Assembly: GCA_000222875.2 (NCBI GenBank)
Contig: AFRD01000113.1
Location: 1 to 64,000 of the forward strand
From: Periglandula ipomoeae IasaF13
Lineage: Eukaryota > Ascomycota > Sordariomycetes > Hypocreales > Clavicipitaceae
DNA length: 64,000 nucleotides
Direction of reading: 5' to 3'
Each line of letters begins with the position of its first letter. Position 1 is the stretch's first letter. A program made the position numbers and the translations under genes. Shown here one piece after another: positions 9,293-21,800 of this stretch. The notes under the pieces are model-generated. The model saw only the letters and a list, made by a program, of their open reading frames with translations. It searched no databases and was not told the origin of the DNA.

Positions 9293-11691
9293 ATGGCCAA
9301 GGACAAGAAAAAGAATTCCGACGCCAAAAAGGCCAAGAAGGTATCCTCCCCTAACCCTGCTTCGACGTCAACCCTGGACAGCTGCCCTCCCGTGTACCCC
9401 CTCACCTCACGCCATTTTACCATTGTCGAGCCAGGGCTCTCTTCAGTTCAACACGCATCCTTGCTGCTTCTGATGTTTCCGACAAAATCATTTCGTTCTC
9501 TTGACCACGCGGCTAGAACCTCTCATTCTAACTTGGAAAGATAGGCTGAGAAAGCAGCGAAGCAAGCTACCAAGGGAGAGAAAAAGGCCAAGAACAAGGC
9601 GGCCAAGGTCGAAGGTAGTGACGTTGAAGATGTCGATCTTGACGAGGTTCTTGAGGAATACTGTCGTCAGCAGGAGCAGTTCCTCAAGATCACAGAGACT
9701 GTGTGCGATGCTCCGCCCAGACCCAGAGCCGCATCTACCTTCATGGCGTCGCCTGCAGACACCAACAGTCTCCTCTTGTTCGGCGGCGAGTACTTCAACG
9801 GCTCGTTGGCGCAGTTCTATAACGACCTGCACATCTACAACATCAATCGTGATGAGTGGCGCTGCATAACCTCTCCCAATGCGCCTCTACCTCGCTCTGG
9901 GCATGCCTGGACTCGCGCCTCCAACCCGAACCATGTGTACCTATTTGGCGGCGAGTTCTCGTCGCCGAAACAGGGCACGTTCCATCACTACTCGGACTTC
10001 TGGCGGCTGGAACCTGCGACGAGAGAATGGACAAAGATTGAAGTCAAGGGCAAGGACAAGAGTCCTTCGGCAAGAAGTGGTCACCGCATGACTTACTGGA
10101 AGCAGTACATCATCCTCTTTGGCGGCTTTCAAGACACATCGAACCAGACCAAGTACCTCGCTGACTTGTGGATTTTCGACACCGTCAACTTCATATGGCA
10201 TTGCCCGACCTTGCCACAGGCGCAGCTCAAGCCAGACGCTCGATCGTCGTTCACGATGCTGCCTTGTGATCAGGGTGCTGTTCTGTACGGAGGCTACTCG
10301 AGAGTCAAGGCTACGGTTGCCTTGAAAGAAGAAGGCAGCGAAGGGCGCCTCCATCCAAGGTCAAAAGAACGTTTTGATACCCAAAGTTCACGACGACTGC
10401 TTCTTTTTGAGAATGGCTCTACCCGCTGCGGATGCCGGGCCTAATACGCCGCCGACGGTCCGATGGGAGAGACGCAAGAAGCCTGCCAATGCTCCTAATC
10501 CATCTCGTGCTGGTGCGACAATGACCTGGCACAAGGGTCGTGGCATTCTTTTCGGTGGTGTGCACGATGTGGAGCAGAGCGAGGAAGGCATGGACAGTGA
10601 GTTCTTCAATCAGCTTTTCGCATGGAACATTGAACGCAACCGATTCATGCCCCTGGGTCTGCGGAAACCTCGTCAACAGAAGAAAGCACAGTCCGAGCAA
10701 CAGCGTGTGGGACGTCGTGCTCGTGGCCAGGCGAATGAAGAAGAACTTCTTCGGCAGCTGGCCGCCTTGGAAACGGGGGCATCCTTGGATGATACCGACG
10801 GCATTGAGATTGAAAAGAAAATAGAAGAGCCAGAGGAAACCGAGAAGCCGGCCAGAGAGATGCCTGTAACCATGGAGCCACCCCATGTCCGCTTCAATGC
10901 TCAATTGACCGTTCAGAACGACGTGCTCTACATCTATGGAGGCACATTTGAGAAAGGGGACAGAGAGTTCACATTCGATGACCTGTATGTCATTGATCTG
11001 GACAAGCTGGACGGGTGCAAAGAGATCTTCAATCGACCAGTCGAGGACTAGATTGTAAGTGTCGCGCTGCTCAGCCACTAATTCATTACTGCCTCACTAA
11101 CTATAAGCAGGAGTCTGAGGATAAGGATGAAGACGATGAAGATGAAGACGACGAGGACCAGGAGGATAGAATTGAACAGCTTCACACTCCCAGTAAGCGC
11201 AAGAAGCAGCAAGAGGAATTATCAGAGACCTCGTCAGAAGCATCTTCTACGCCTACTGAGGATGATGATACGGAAACGACTGCCACATCCGTCGACGATG
11301 GTCTTCCACACCCAAGAGTATGTTCCTGTCCTCCTTAACTACTTTCCCTTGACTTTTCTCGCCCGACAACCATTCTTACCGTAAGTTCTCATGTCACAAG
11401 TCGCTAACATAAGCACTGTAGCCATTTGAATCCCGTCGCGAATTCTTTGTCCGCACATCAGCCGAATGGCAAGAGATCCTCATGACCAGTCTGCGGTGGA
11501 AGAACATCCAGCCCGAGACGCTGGCCATCAAGGAGATCAAGGCCAAGGCGTTTGAGCTCAGCGAGGAGAAGTGGTGGGACAGTCGAGAGATTACGGCTCT
11601 GGAAGAGGAGCAGGAGGCGGCTGGCATTCAGGAAGTGGTCAGTCTCGCGGAGAGGGGAGATGCTGGTGCCACTGGGGGCCGAAGAAGATAG
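9293..11691 (+). CDS. Kelch-repeat protein (KEL3/KLHDC4-like), interrupted by one frameshift and one stop
   Basis: Exon 1 (9293-9340) encodes a Lys-rich start. Intron 9341-9544. Exon 2 (from 9545) carries a basic stretch, an acidic DVEDVDLDEVL and Kelch repeats: NSLLLFGGEYFNG, NHVYLFGGEFSSPKQG, QYIILFGGFQDTSNQTKYL, GAVLYGGYSRVKA, GILFGGVHDVEQ, DVLYIYGGTFEKG. At about 10325 one extra A shifts the frame; the conserved VHDDCFFLRM continues in the next frame. At 11049-11051 TAG stands in VED-stop-I where relatives, as I recall, have Trp, just before intron 11055-11110. Exons 11111-11317 (acidic, low complexity) and 11422-11691 (SRREFFVRTSAEWQEIL) finish the usual C-terminus. Family function is poorly defined; yeast Kel3 is cytoplasmic. 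With both lesions real it is a pseudogene. Confidence 0.85.
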
Positions 11692-12852
11692 GCTTGTCAA
11701 CAAAAAAGAAAAAACCAATATGACTAGTCATCTTCTCACAAATTAGAACGTAAATTGCCATGAATCTTGACAGTTCATCGCCGCCAATCATTTAGTCTAT
11801 CTCACAACTGAGTCACCGTTCTATACAACTCGATCCAAACCAACATAACGAACTGCGTCAGACCCAAAACACCACCCTCAACTCCTCACCCAATCTCAAA
11901 ACTCGACAAATATCTCTACTCTGACTCTACATCTCGTCTCATTCAAAATCTAAGTCATCACTTCATTCACTTCAACCCCTCTCCAACTCCTTCTCCACAA
12001 CTCCCTCGGCCGACCACCCCGCTCTCTTGCCCCTCGTCCACAACACCGCCGCAGCAGCATACCTCACCAGTCAAGCGGGCTGCTTGGCCATGGGAGGATA
12101 CGACTTGCCGTCTCTCTCGACGCGAGGCTCACATGTGCACCGGTCGTCGGTGGCAATGGAATCCATCACCATGGGAACGTGGCTGCCGCAGCCCCACCAT
12201 GTTGCTTTCTCTGAGAGAGGACTTTAGTGTCATGTTGGAGGGGTAATGGGAGGGGATTGAAAGACGTACTGCATGTATTGCAGGATGCTTTTCTGCACAT
12301 TTTTTAAGGTTTATATCGCTGTGTATTTGACAAGGCTGGGATTTGAAATGTTGTATGTGGGATAGATGATGTTGAGAATGGGGTCGGAGAATCTGATCTA
12401 ATATGTACAAGTGAGGTGAGAGGTAGGACGGGTGCGGCGGCAGGTCGGCGATGGACTGACCGGATCCACTTTGTCTGCCGGGTGGTCGCCGATGCGCATC
12501 TTTGCCACCTTGACTTCGGCGATGAAACTTTGAAGTATCGATATACTTTGTATCACCAGGTCGGCTGATTAATGATTCACTGGGTGATACCGTTTCACAT
12601 CACGAACAAATAGTCCTCGAGCGGATTGTATGCCTTTTATGCGAAATAAATTGAAGAAAATCCCAGTCAATCAAACTCAATTTCATGACCGCTCTATGCT
12701 AGATCCTCCAGCGCCGATGATGCAGTTTCCCTTCCAAGGCTATGATACTAAGATACCTGCCATGCACTTATCCAAGTAACTATTTTCGCGACACAAACAA
12801 GTGAAGTCAGCACCGGAAATAAATAAGACAAAGGAAAACAATGCACCGTTGC
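11692..12852. other. Intergenic region with a CT/CA-rich leader-like segment
   Basis: About 11830-12040 is strongly C/T/A-rich on the plus strand, like a fungal promoter or 5' leader. The only downstream plus-strand ATG frame (ATG at 12089) is about 45 codons and unrecognised. An imperfect inverted repeat GTATCACC-AG / CTGGGTGATAC lies at 12550-12590. No supported gene. Confidence 0.35.
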
Positions 12853-13827
12853 CTATCCATCAATGCCGTTCCCATTTGTCTCCGCTTCCTTCCGCTTCCG
12901 TGATATCTCGCTCTCGGCAATCGCCCGGATCATGTTCACCGCGAGCTCGCGGCCCTGCAGGATGGATCGCTCTGATGCATCGCAGGGGACGTGAAAGAAT
13001 GTCACCTTCTTGGGGCGGTTCGCTCGCAGCAGGTGGGACAAGCTACAGTAGTAGATCCAGTCACATAGGAAACGGCCGGGATTTTCTGAGATGCGCAAGT
13101 CCATGTCTTTCTGCGAATGCATAGCGTATTAGACATCTTACTTTGGGGACTTGGTCGTGAAAACAATTGCGCCAAAAAGGGGAGAGGTTGAAAAGATTAC
13201 ATACCGAGCTATAAGCTTGCCAGCGTTTGTGCACATCATCGATATCCAGATCCGAAACAATCTCGTCCGGCAGGTCGTACCAGATCCAATCTGGATCATC
13301 AGGCCGTCCGTCAACGCCTTCCTCCGGCAATTCCAGGTCGACATCTACATTTCTGTATCCTCGACGATGAGCCCGACGCTCAATCAGGTAGTAGGTTCGC
13401 GGACCCGTCATGCCGATGTGAATCACGGCATCAACCTTGTACCCCTGATAGGTGTCCCAGAACGATGGCACAATCTCGCGCACAAACTTGTAGTTGACTC
13501 GCAGGGGTTCGGGATGCACAAGGATGCGCACCGGCGGCAAGTCGACCGCATCTCGGGCATTCGGGTCTTTTGCTCGCAACGGCAGTAGATACGACGGCAG
13601 GCCTTTGGCAATTTCCCACGAGGGGTTTACGGGCCATTGGGGACGAAATGGCTTTTGTCGCGCAGTCAGCACGGTTGGTTTTCTCAAGTGTATTTTGGGG
13701 AGGGTTCATCCTGCTGGTGATGATGGCGCGGGAGAGGGGGCGGTTGAGAACCTCAATGACGACATACCAGGAAGCCGGTTACGAGCACCACGAACTCGTC
13801 CTGCGGGTCGTTGATTTGGGAACCCAT
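12853..13827 (-). CDS. Pyroglutamyl-peptidase I-like cysteine peptidase (family C15)
   Basis: Exons 13827-13768, 13651-13205 and 13110-12853, all phase 0, give 254 residues. Introns are 13767-13652 and 13204-13111. The start MGSQINDPQDEFVVLVTGF matches the fungal family's short N-terminus. The frame stays open further upstream, but that part looks unlike the family. Catalytic candidates are Glu in TYYLIERRAHRRGY (about 111), Cys in NPGRFLCDWIYY (about 185) and His in VTFFHVP (about 209), in the Glu-Cys-His order of C15 enzymes. These remove N-terminal pyroglutamate from peptides in the cytosol. The family's VTGFGPF is VTGFLPF here, so the residue at the exon junction departs from consensus. 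Confidence 0.88.
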
Positions 13828-14957
13828 GATGTCAAGATCCAACAGGTCGGAGCTATAGAATGCATAAACTTTATCTAGACCGCAGTCGGTAGGTGCCGAG
13901 AACAAGGGCCAACGGCTCTGTTGGTTCGCTCGGGCTTCGTTGGATGGAGGGGTTGGACGACCAACGTGCACCAGGTTTATGTCGAGAGAAAGGTTGCGCT
14001 GGCCAAGGACGAGACTAAATATTCGACAAAGGCACGGATGAATTCGATCTGAACGAAGACCTTCAAGGATTTAGAATGGCTAGTGCCGGTATTAGGGATC
14101 TCTCTGCTGCCTCTTGCTCGTTCTGATGCGGATCGCGCCAGACTATATCATGACAATCAGGGAATAAACGGACGAACGTGGGGTCAACTGGTGCCGGCCG
14201 GGGTTGAGGGGCGCATCACCGAGGGGCTGACAACGGATGGTCAGCTCCGCCTCAAGCATTCCGCCTTCCTTTCCAGGATAACTGGTTTGAAAGAAAGACC
14301 TCGGTATGCGTTTGTCGACTACCTAGGCGTGGAGGCGCTCACATCTATGTAGTTTGGGTACTATGAATACACCATCTTAAGGCTGGAGGGAATCATTGCT
14401 CCATATTAACATCACAGGGCTCTGATTCGCACCCGATGGACAGATGGTTAGATGGGGCAAAATCGGAGAATTGTGATGCTGAACCATATCTGCCTGAAAG
14501 TAATGCTGCGTACAACCCTTTCAACCACACCCAACGGTGTAACCCCAAAGTTGAAGACAACTTTGTCATTTACCTGTAAGTAAACGACTTGATCAATTTA
14601 TAGATAGAGTAATAACATATCTTACACAACAAAATATATCTGTTACGGCCATTCGTCATAAAGAAATAAAGAGACAGTTGCTACAGGGTATCCGAGCTCA
14701 AAGCTAACCATGAAGGGAAGTCCCGCCCCAGTGACCGCGCAAAGTCTTCGCGGAGCTTCCACGTGGAGGCGCCGTGACCGCAGCATACGGCGCCGAAACG
14801 GTGAGATTTAAGACGTCCCAATGTCCAACCTCACTTCAAATAACTGTCATTGAGACGCGAAGATATCTCACCTGGTTATATTCATTCTCATCGAATACAC
14901 ACTAAAATTGATACAGGCGAATTTGTATCGGGAAAGTACCACACATCGATACAGAAA
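13828..14957. other. Intergenic region
   Basis: About 1.1 kb between two outward-facing genes. An open stretch near 14083-14352 resembles nothing I recognise. A GC-rich patch at about 14720-14800 precedes the phosphatase leader. No supported gene. Confidence 0.3.
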
Positions 14958-15893
14958 ATGGGTTCACAACTGGATTACTCTCAGCCACCACAACAAGTTT
15001 CCTTTTCGGGATTCCTGTTTGACATGGATGGCACCATTATTGATTCAACGACGGCCATTGTCAAGCATTGGCACACGTAAGTCATCTAACTCATCTTCCA
15101 GGAACAAATTATGAGTTTCGAGGAGCGCTGATTGGAAGGTTCGGAACGGCAGAACGGGCAAGGAGCTGGGCCTTGATCCCGAAGAGATTCTCAAGACGTC
15201 TCATGGACGTCGGAGTATTGACATATTTAAGATTATTGCGCCCCATAAAGCCAACTGGGAATGTACGTCTTTTCCTACTCTCCGCCTCCTGTCTTTCTGT
15301 CGCGATCTTTTCACACTGAGGCGCATCTTCACCTGGGCACTACACGCCGACGATCGGCATTACAAATCAAACCTGCAACTCAGCAGGTACTAACACAATC
15401 CGCAGACGTCCGCCAAGTAGAAGGACAGCTCCCCATCCTTTACGGCGATGACGCCGTCGAGATCCCCGGCGCAAGAACCCTCCTCGACTCCCTGATCGCC
15501 CGCTCAGCGCCCTGGGCCATCGTCACGTCTGGCACCGCGCCCCTCGTCTCCGGGTGGCTGAACCGCCTCTCGCTCGCCATCCCAGAGCACCTCGTGACGG
15601 CAGAGTCCGTCGAGAACGGCAAGCCGGACCCGACATGCTACCGCCTGGGACTGGGCAAGCTCGACCTGCAGGACCACCCAGGGGATGTCCTCGTCCTGGA
15701 GGACGCGCCGGCAGGAATCAAGGCCGGCAAGGCGGCGGGCTGCAAGGTCGTTGGGCTGGTCACCAGCCATACCATGGAGCAGGTCGTCGCTGCCGGGCCA
15801 GACTGGGTCGTCAGGGATTTGGAGTCGGTTCAGGTCGTCGGCGAGCAGGATGGGAAAGTGACGATTGAAATTTCCAACGCATTGCAGCTGTGA
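14958..15893 (+). CDS. HAD-family glycerol-3-phosphate / sugar phosphatase (GPP/DOG type)
   Basis: Exons 14958-15076, 15153-15262 and 15406-15893 encode 238 residues. The last intron has a clear branch site (ACTAAC, about 15390). Motif I FDMDGT (nucleophile Asp22, acid/base Asp24), IVTSGT (motif II), NGKPDP (motif III Lys) and VLEDAPAGIKAGKAAGC (motif IV) are all present. TTGKELGLDPEEILKTSHGR lies in the cap domain. The best match by memory is the yeast Gpp1/Gpp2 (glycerol-3-phosphatase, osmotic glycerol synthesis) and Dog1/2 (2-deoxyglucose-6-phosphatase) clade; substrate cannot be settled from sequence. Cytosolic, no signal peptide. Confidence 0.9.
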
Positions 15894-18800
15894 TTTGATC
15901 ACATGGGGTAATGAAGGAACATACGAGGGCAAGCACGCGAGAAAGGGAGTGGTTCCTTGAACATCAAAGTCATCATGAGATCATTTTCGTCAGAAGAAAC
16001 ACTCATACACAGCATAAAAGGGAGTTTTGTAATTTAAACAATGACAAATAAAGGAAGAAGCCATTGAACACCGCAAAGTCGCAACCCTTATCTAACCAAA
16101 CTAACAATAAGATCGGCCTCTTCCTCGGTTCCACTAGTCAGGAACCGCATTCCATTGACAAATTGCAAATCCCTTTGTAAGGAGGAATACAACCCCCCAA
16201 CCCATCGTACCGGGATGCCGGATTGACAGAAAGAGGTCTCACTCGGACAAACCATCACACCAATCGGCACCAAACTGTTTCTCAAAGTCTTTGTTGCTTT
16301 CCCCCTCCCTTGTTCCTGATTCAGATCGGTCGCTTCGGATGCAGATCAGTCTCACAACGAAAATCCGTCGCGCCGTCAAAACTTAAAAAACTCCATCGCG
16401 AAGGCGTGCGCGTAGCGCTTCTAGTTTTCGTTTTGAGTTTAATTACTTCACTTCCAGTGCATCCCCTTTATAAAAACGCGAATTCGCATGACCTCTTACA
16501 GAAAAAGACTCTTCCATCCGACTCATACGATGCCCTTTCGAAGGAAAGGAATCACGTTCTTTTCGTGTTCCACTCATTGTCTGAGATAGGGGAGTCCGTG
16601 ACGAATTATTTGCTTTTTGCCCTTTGCCCGGGTGATGAGACCTGGGTTTTCCATCTCGCTTAAGCCCCTCCATCTGGATCAAAAGCAGTTTCTTGACGCG
16701 AGAGAACGATAATGGTTTCACTTTCTTCTGGTTCTCGCGCGCGACACGGTTTGAACTGATCCGCCGCCTTTCGCGTCGATTCGATCCATCTTCAACAGGG
16801 AGTCGCTTGGCCCTCCCTTTCTGCAACCGTATAAGCTGGAGAAACTCTGTTCACCCTTACTGAGCATCCCCACTGTCACCAGAAGCCCCTTTTTCTACAA
16901 AAACGTCATACTTTTCGCGCATTGTCTCGTTACATCTTCGTGTAGTCGATTTGGCATCCGCGCGAATCACGCGTTCATCAAGTTTGAGGCGCGAGATCGT
17001 GTCTACGGGTGATAATTATCTGCTGCAATGGACACGACTGGCCCTCTCGCGCGTATCCCCGGCTACGCTTCGGTCACGATGGTCTCACCCGTTGTTCTGC
17101 TCTCAGCTGCGTACCGAGCGGATAGGGGGATCTCGGGCCCTTTCCGTGCATTCATATGCCGATGCCACGCGTCTCTGCTCAACGCAGAGCGCGCCACGAT
17201 AATACAATATGGGACGCAGGAGGGAAAAAAAATTGATGACAATCTAGAACCCTGGGCTTGAGTTCCCTGAGCCTGTACTGCGTTGCTTCTTTTGATACGC
17301 CCCAAACACTTTGCGATCAAAGCTTTTTACCACGCCATCCAGTCCCATGCGGCAGCAGTGACGAGTAATAATTAGTCCAAAAAACTTTCTCTCTCACACC
17401 GAACCTGTGATGCTACGCGGTCATTTTGGCCGTTCTCACAGCTGAATTGATAGTGTACGAGCTGAGTCATCATCCGTGAATGTATAGTTACTGAAGCGAC
17501 CCGAGACGAGATCGACACTGCTAGGTGACGCAATCACCAGATTTTGCAGGTCTCACTCGGCCCCCAATGCTTTGCATAATCACGAACACGATGCATCCTT
17601 GCACCTCATGGCTCTCACCACGCTACCGTTCCACATCGAGGTCAGCTCGCTTCCTTGTTCTCTCCAAGAAGTGGCTCTCAATTACAGACCAATCTCTCTC
17701 TCTGCTCCCCGAGCTTTAGCGGATGGAATGAGCTGATTTCAGTCCCGTCGTTTCTTTTGCCAGGAACAAGTTGATAAAATGATTGGGCAAAGATCATCCA
17801 TTATCTAGGTACACACGGATGGAGGCTTTTTTTTGTTTTGCCTGGATCTTCGCCGCCGCCACATGGCGCTGTCTCATTGCCGAAGACCCAGAATCTTGGG
17901 AAGAACGGCGCCATCTGTTTTTTCTTTGGTCATCAATTCTCGCATGATGTGTGCCTCATTTCCCACACACTCTCTCAGATCGCAAATGGACGAATCAGAC
18001 GATTCGTTCAGCAAACTTAGCTGCAGGATGCTCTTTCGGGACAAGTTGCTCGCTCATGCGATTCAGTGCCATGTGTCTGCCGCTTCTCGAAATAATCTTG
18101 GCTCCGCAAGAGCTTCACACAGAAAAAGGAGGTTCTCCTACCCCCAAGACTAATACAAGCACTGTAATTATTCGTCTTGGGGTAGCATGGTATAACTGCC
18201 CGTATACATAATTTCCTTTTGAGCTGCATTCGGTACAGGATTAGATCACGCCATGTTTTCAGACGAACGAGAAAAGGCATGATACGCAAGCCTGCATGAT
18301 GCATGTAGCATGTAGGAGAAGTTAGGCTTTCTTATTCTATCAGTCTCGTGGCGAAGAGAGAATCGCGTTCAGGAGACAAGAGGTGCATGCGTGAATTGAA
18401 GCTGGAAACAGACTGTCAAGCAAAGTACGAAATTAGTATCACAACAAAATAGTGTTCTGTATTCGTGTTGGATGAGCAAGAGTCATGTCATAGAATGTGT
18501 GTATGTACTAATCATCGCCCGTGGGAGGCCGTGAGGATGAGGGACACTCGACGCAGCCGACATTTATCGGACCTCAAAGTGGCTCCACCCTTCCGTTTAC
18601 ATGCAGTTGGGAAGGCGCTTGCCTGAAAGACTGCAGACTGATATGTGACAGATTTGTTCAGAAAGTGGTTAATTCGGAAACGGGCAGCAGGGCGAGGAAG
18701 CCACGAGACTAGCCCTGCAGATGGGCCTGCTGGGCGTAGTTTAAGCATCTTGATCTGGTGAGTGTCGGCCATGGGTTGCGGTGGAGAAGAGTGCCTGGGG

Positions 18801-21800
18801 TATCTCGCTTTCGAGCTTCCATCTGCTACTAAGTGGTGTTGAAATCTGTTTGGGCAATTTTGAAATACAATTGGCCTGATCAGGCGACAAAGTTCAAGCC
18901 TGAGCAAATGCCGCGAGGCGAGCAGTTCAGCCTCATGCCAGCCTTCGGGGGGTGACCTGGAAGGCCCTCCATAGCTTGTCCTATCAAAGTCACCGCGGAT
19001 GGGCGGGCAAGGCGATGAAGGTGGTAAAGGGTTGGTAATGGGCTGATGCTGGCATGCATCGTGACGCCTTGTCCGGATTTTGCAACACAGTAACTAACCG
19101 CTTCAAATCGTCCTATCCATATGCATTTTGCCAGCCGCAAGGTTAAAGCACGAATCGGCTCGCCAATTGGCTCAAATGCTTTCCAGGTTCTTGGTGTGTG
19201 ATCATTGATCATCAACAAGAACTCTCCACACCCGGGGCTAATGCCATCACACACGTGGCCGCCCGGGCCCAACTCGCACTAGATGCCCGTCCCTGGTCCC
19301 CTATCGCTCGCTGCAGCTGCCAAGGCTAATTGAAGGCAGAGGGTGCAGGGGTGGGAACGGCCACCCTTGACTGGTCGCAAGCCTCGTCCCTTGCTCGTCT
19401 GTCGTCTGTCTGCTGTGCAAACCCCTGCCAGCAAGGTCGAGGCCTTCAGGCGAAGGGCGACAGCATGTCGTTGGCGGTTTCCGTATTATGCGCACCGCGG
19501 TTGGCCAACCCTGGTCGTTGCTCTTTGCTAGACGAGGCCCTCTCGATGCTGGTCACGAACCAAACAATCAATCGATGTCCCCCACAGTGACCGAGGAGGT
19601 TTTAGCTGCTAAGGACATCCTGCCTGTCGTGGACAACCACATCGGCGGGATACAGGGCTTGGAAAGAAGGCTCCTGTTCGTTGGATTGAACTGCGCAACG
19701 GTAGTCGATCTCACAGACTCTACTCAGAGCAGAATTAGCCCCCAATCTGGCAATTTGCAAGGCGCTTTTTCTTGCTTCATTGAGACACGCCATATCGGAC
19801 TCTGACCAATCGGCAGACTCCTTGATGGGTCCAGCTTCCTGGTTTCTCTTCAAGTATTTCCACATCTTGAGCACCCATCTCATAGCTTCTGTCATCTAAT
19901 ACGGCGGAGACCGTTGAATTATCGCTTCGCTTACAATTCAACCGAATGTTCCATTTGCCACGCGGTTAAAGGTAGAAAGCAGTTGTACGCCGACTGAGTC
20001 GCCTCTATGAAGCCACTGAGGTGGCAGGCACTAGCCAGGAGCATGTTGTCAAGCTGCCTGAAACCTAGAGTCGACCTGCGTCAATGACTGTCCGTGGGGC
20101 GCAATGGACGCAAGATGTATTACGGTCGTCTTGCTGGCAAGGTTTTTGGCAGCCAGAAACGGAGAGGGTTGACGGTGTCCTATAAGAAGCCGCAGTTAAC
20201 TGCAGGGGCTCCGGCATTTTGGTAACCTAGTCGTTGTTGTGACTTGTGCTGATAGGGTGTAGTCTTCCTTGACTCCCGACTAGCATGCTGGTGTTGCTCT
20301 GTCCCATACTAAACCGGTTTGGGTACTAATATCTTTCCTGGCTTCCCTCTGCAGCGGGAAAATCAAATTACCGCAGAGCTGGTGATGACGCAGCTCACGC
20401 GCAGAGAATCTCTACCAAGGGCTGCCCATGCTGCGGAAGCAGACGCAGGGCACGATTATATCCCCGCGAAAATTTTCGGCCCCTCCTGGCACAAGCAATT
20501 CTCACCAGATTCGACCGTCGCAACGAGGGACGGCAGGGCCATGATTAGAGCCAGCTCCATCGTCATTGCTTCACTTTCTTGAACGAGGCGACTCTTTGGC
20601 AACGACATTGCTAGTGATGGCGACCTTCGTCATTCGGTGCGATGACTGACATTCGGCCAACACTCGTCAGCTCATCAAGTCCAGTCAAAAGGCATGATAC
20701 TGGACGAGTGAGCAGCATCCATCGTACTGCAGCCGGGCCAGCTTTGTTCGCTTGAGCCCTCCATTCGTGTCAATGTCGTGATCGATTGAGAAATCGTTTA
20801 CCAAGCTTTGCCCCGGCTGCATCGAGGCTACCGTTTGCGCGGAGGGTCATGATGGGCGTGAGCCACGTTCCAAACACTCGGGACTGCAAACCTGGTCAAA
20901 CCCTGCCTTAGCTGGCTTCCAGAACAGGAGCACAGACCTGCTCTGCCAAATTGCGCGCCGCGTAAAACAACCCCAGCCTCATTGACGGAGAGACGTGAGA
21001 GTGCGTGAAGCCCAACGGCACGCACGGACGCCCGCCTGCCCTTTGGGGCTTGGGTAGGTACGTACCGTTGGACTGCTCACACTCGTGAGCACCCCACTTT
21101 CCGCTCTTCTCCTTTCTCCCTCACCCCTCCGCCGCGCATCTGCAAAAGCCTAGGCTTCATGAGGGACGGAGTGCGTGACACAGATGAAACCCTGATCCAA
21201 CCAGAATCATCCCCCAGCAGAGATCTGGGCTCCAGAGCAACTGATACAGCCCTATGCAATAAACCTTTGTTGTGGCTGGATTCAGGTCCCTGGTTAAATT
21301 AAACTTTTTGTTTCTGCATTCGCTTTCATTGTGGTCTCTGAGTTCTGGGTTGCGTTTTCTTGAGGCACTGGCACAAGATTCTTCGGACACCTTCCAGACA
21401 AGAAGGCGCCGTATTATTATGAGCACAATCAGTTCTGTTTCTCGTTGCTGTACAGAATGCTTCAAGAAGATGACGCAGTAATACTGTCAGCTATATTCAT
21501 CTTAGGCCTGCCAACTGTTCATTCCTCTGGGCTTGTGCCAACGCTGGCACGTGCGAAAAGTAGGAAAGCTTGGATTGGCATCGAGGAGACGGTACTTACT
21601 GTTAGGGCTGGCAGTACATATTTCACGTCGGCATCATCCGTGGAGTGGCTAGGATGTTAGCCAGGCCATCTGAGACAGCCAGAGAGGAGCCCAGGTTCTA
21701 GGCTGTAGAGTTGGAGAAATGGCGTTGCACTCGCCAAGCGACACCCAGAATACTGGATTGATCGACGTCGGTATAACCTCGAGATGGAGCTTGCACTTTG

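Noticed and set aside
12089..12226. Short ORF after the CT-rich segment at 11.8-12.0 kb
   Set aside because: About 45 codons, no signal or domain; the CT-rich leader is suggestive, but the peptide itself is not convincing enough to call.
14083..14352. Open frame between the peptidase-like gene and the phosphatase
   Set aside because: Its opening codon is not part of a family-like N-terminus, no exon partners were found, and the sequence matches nothing recognised.
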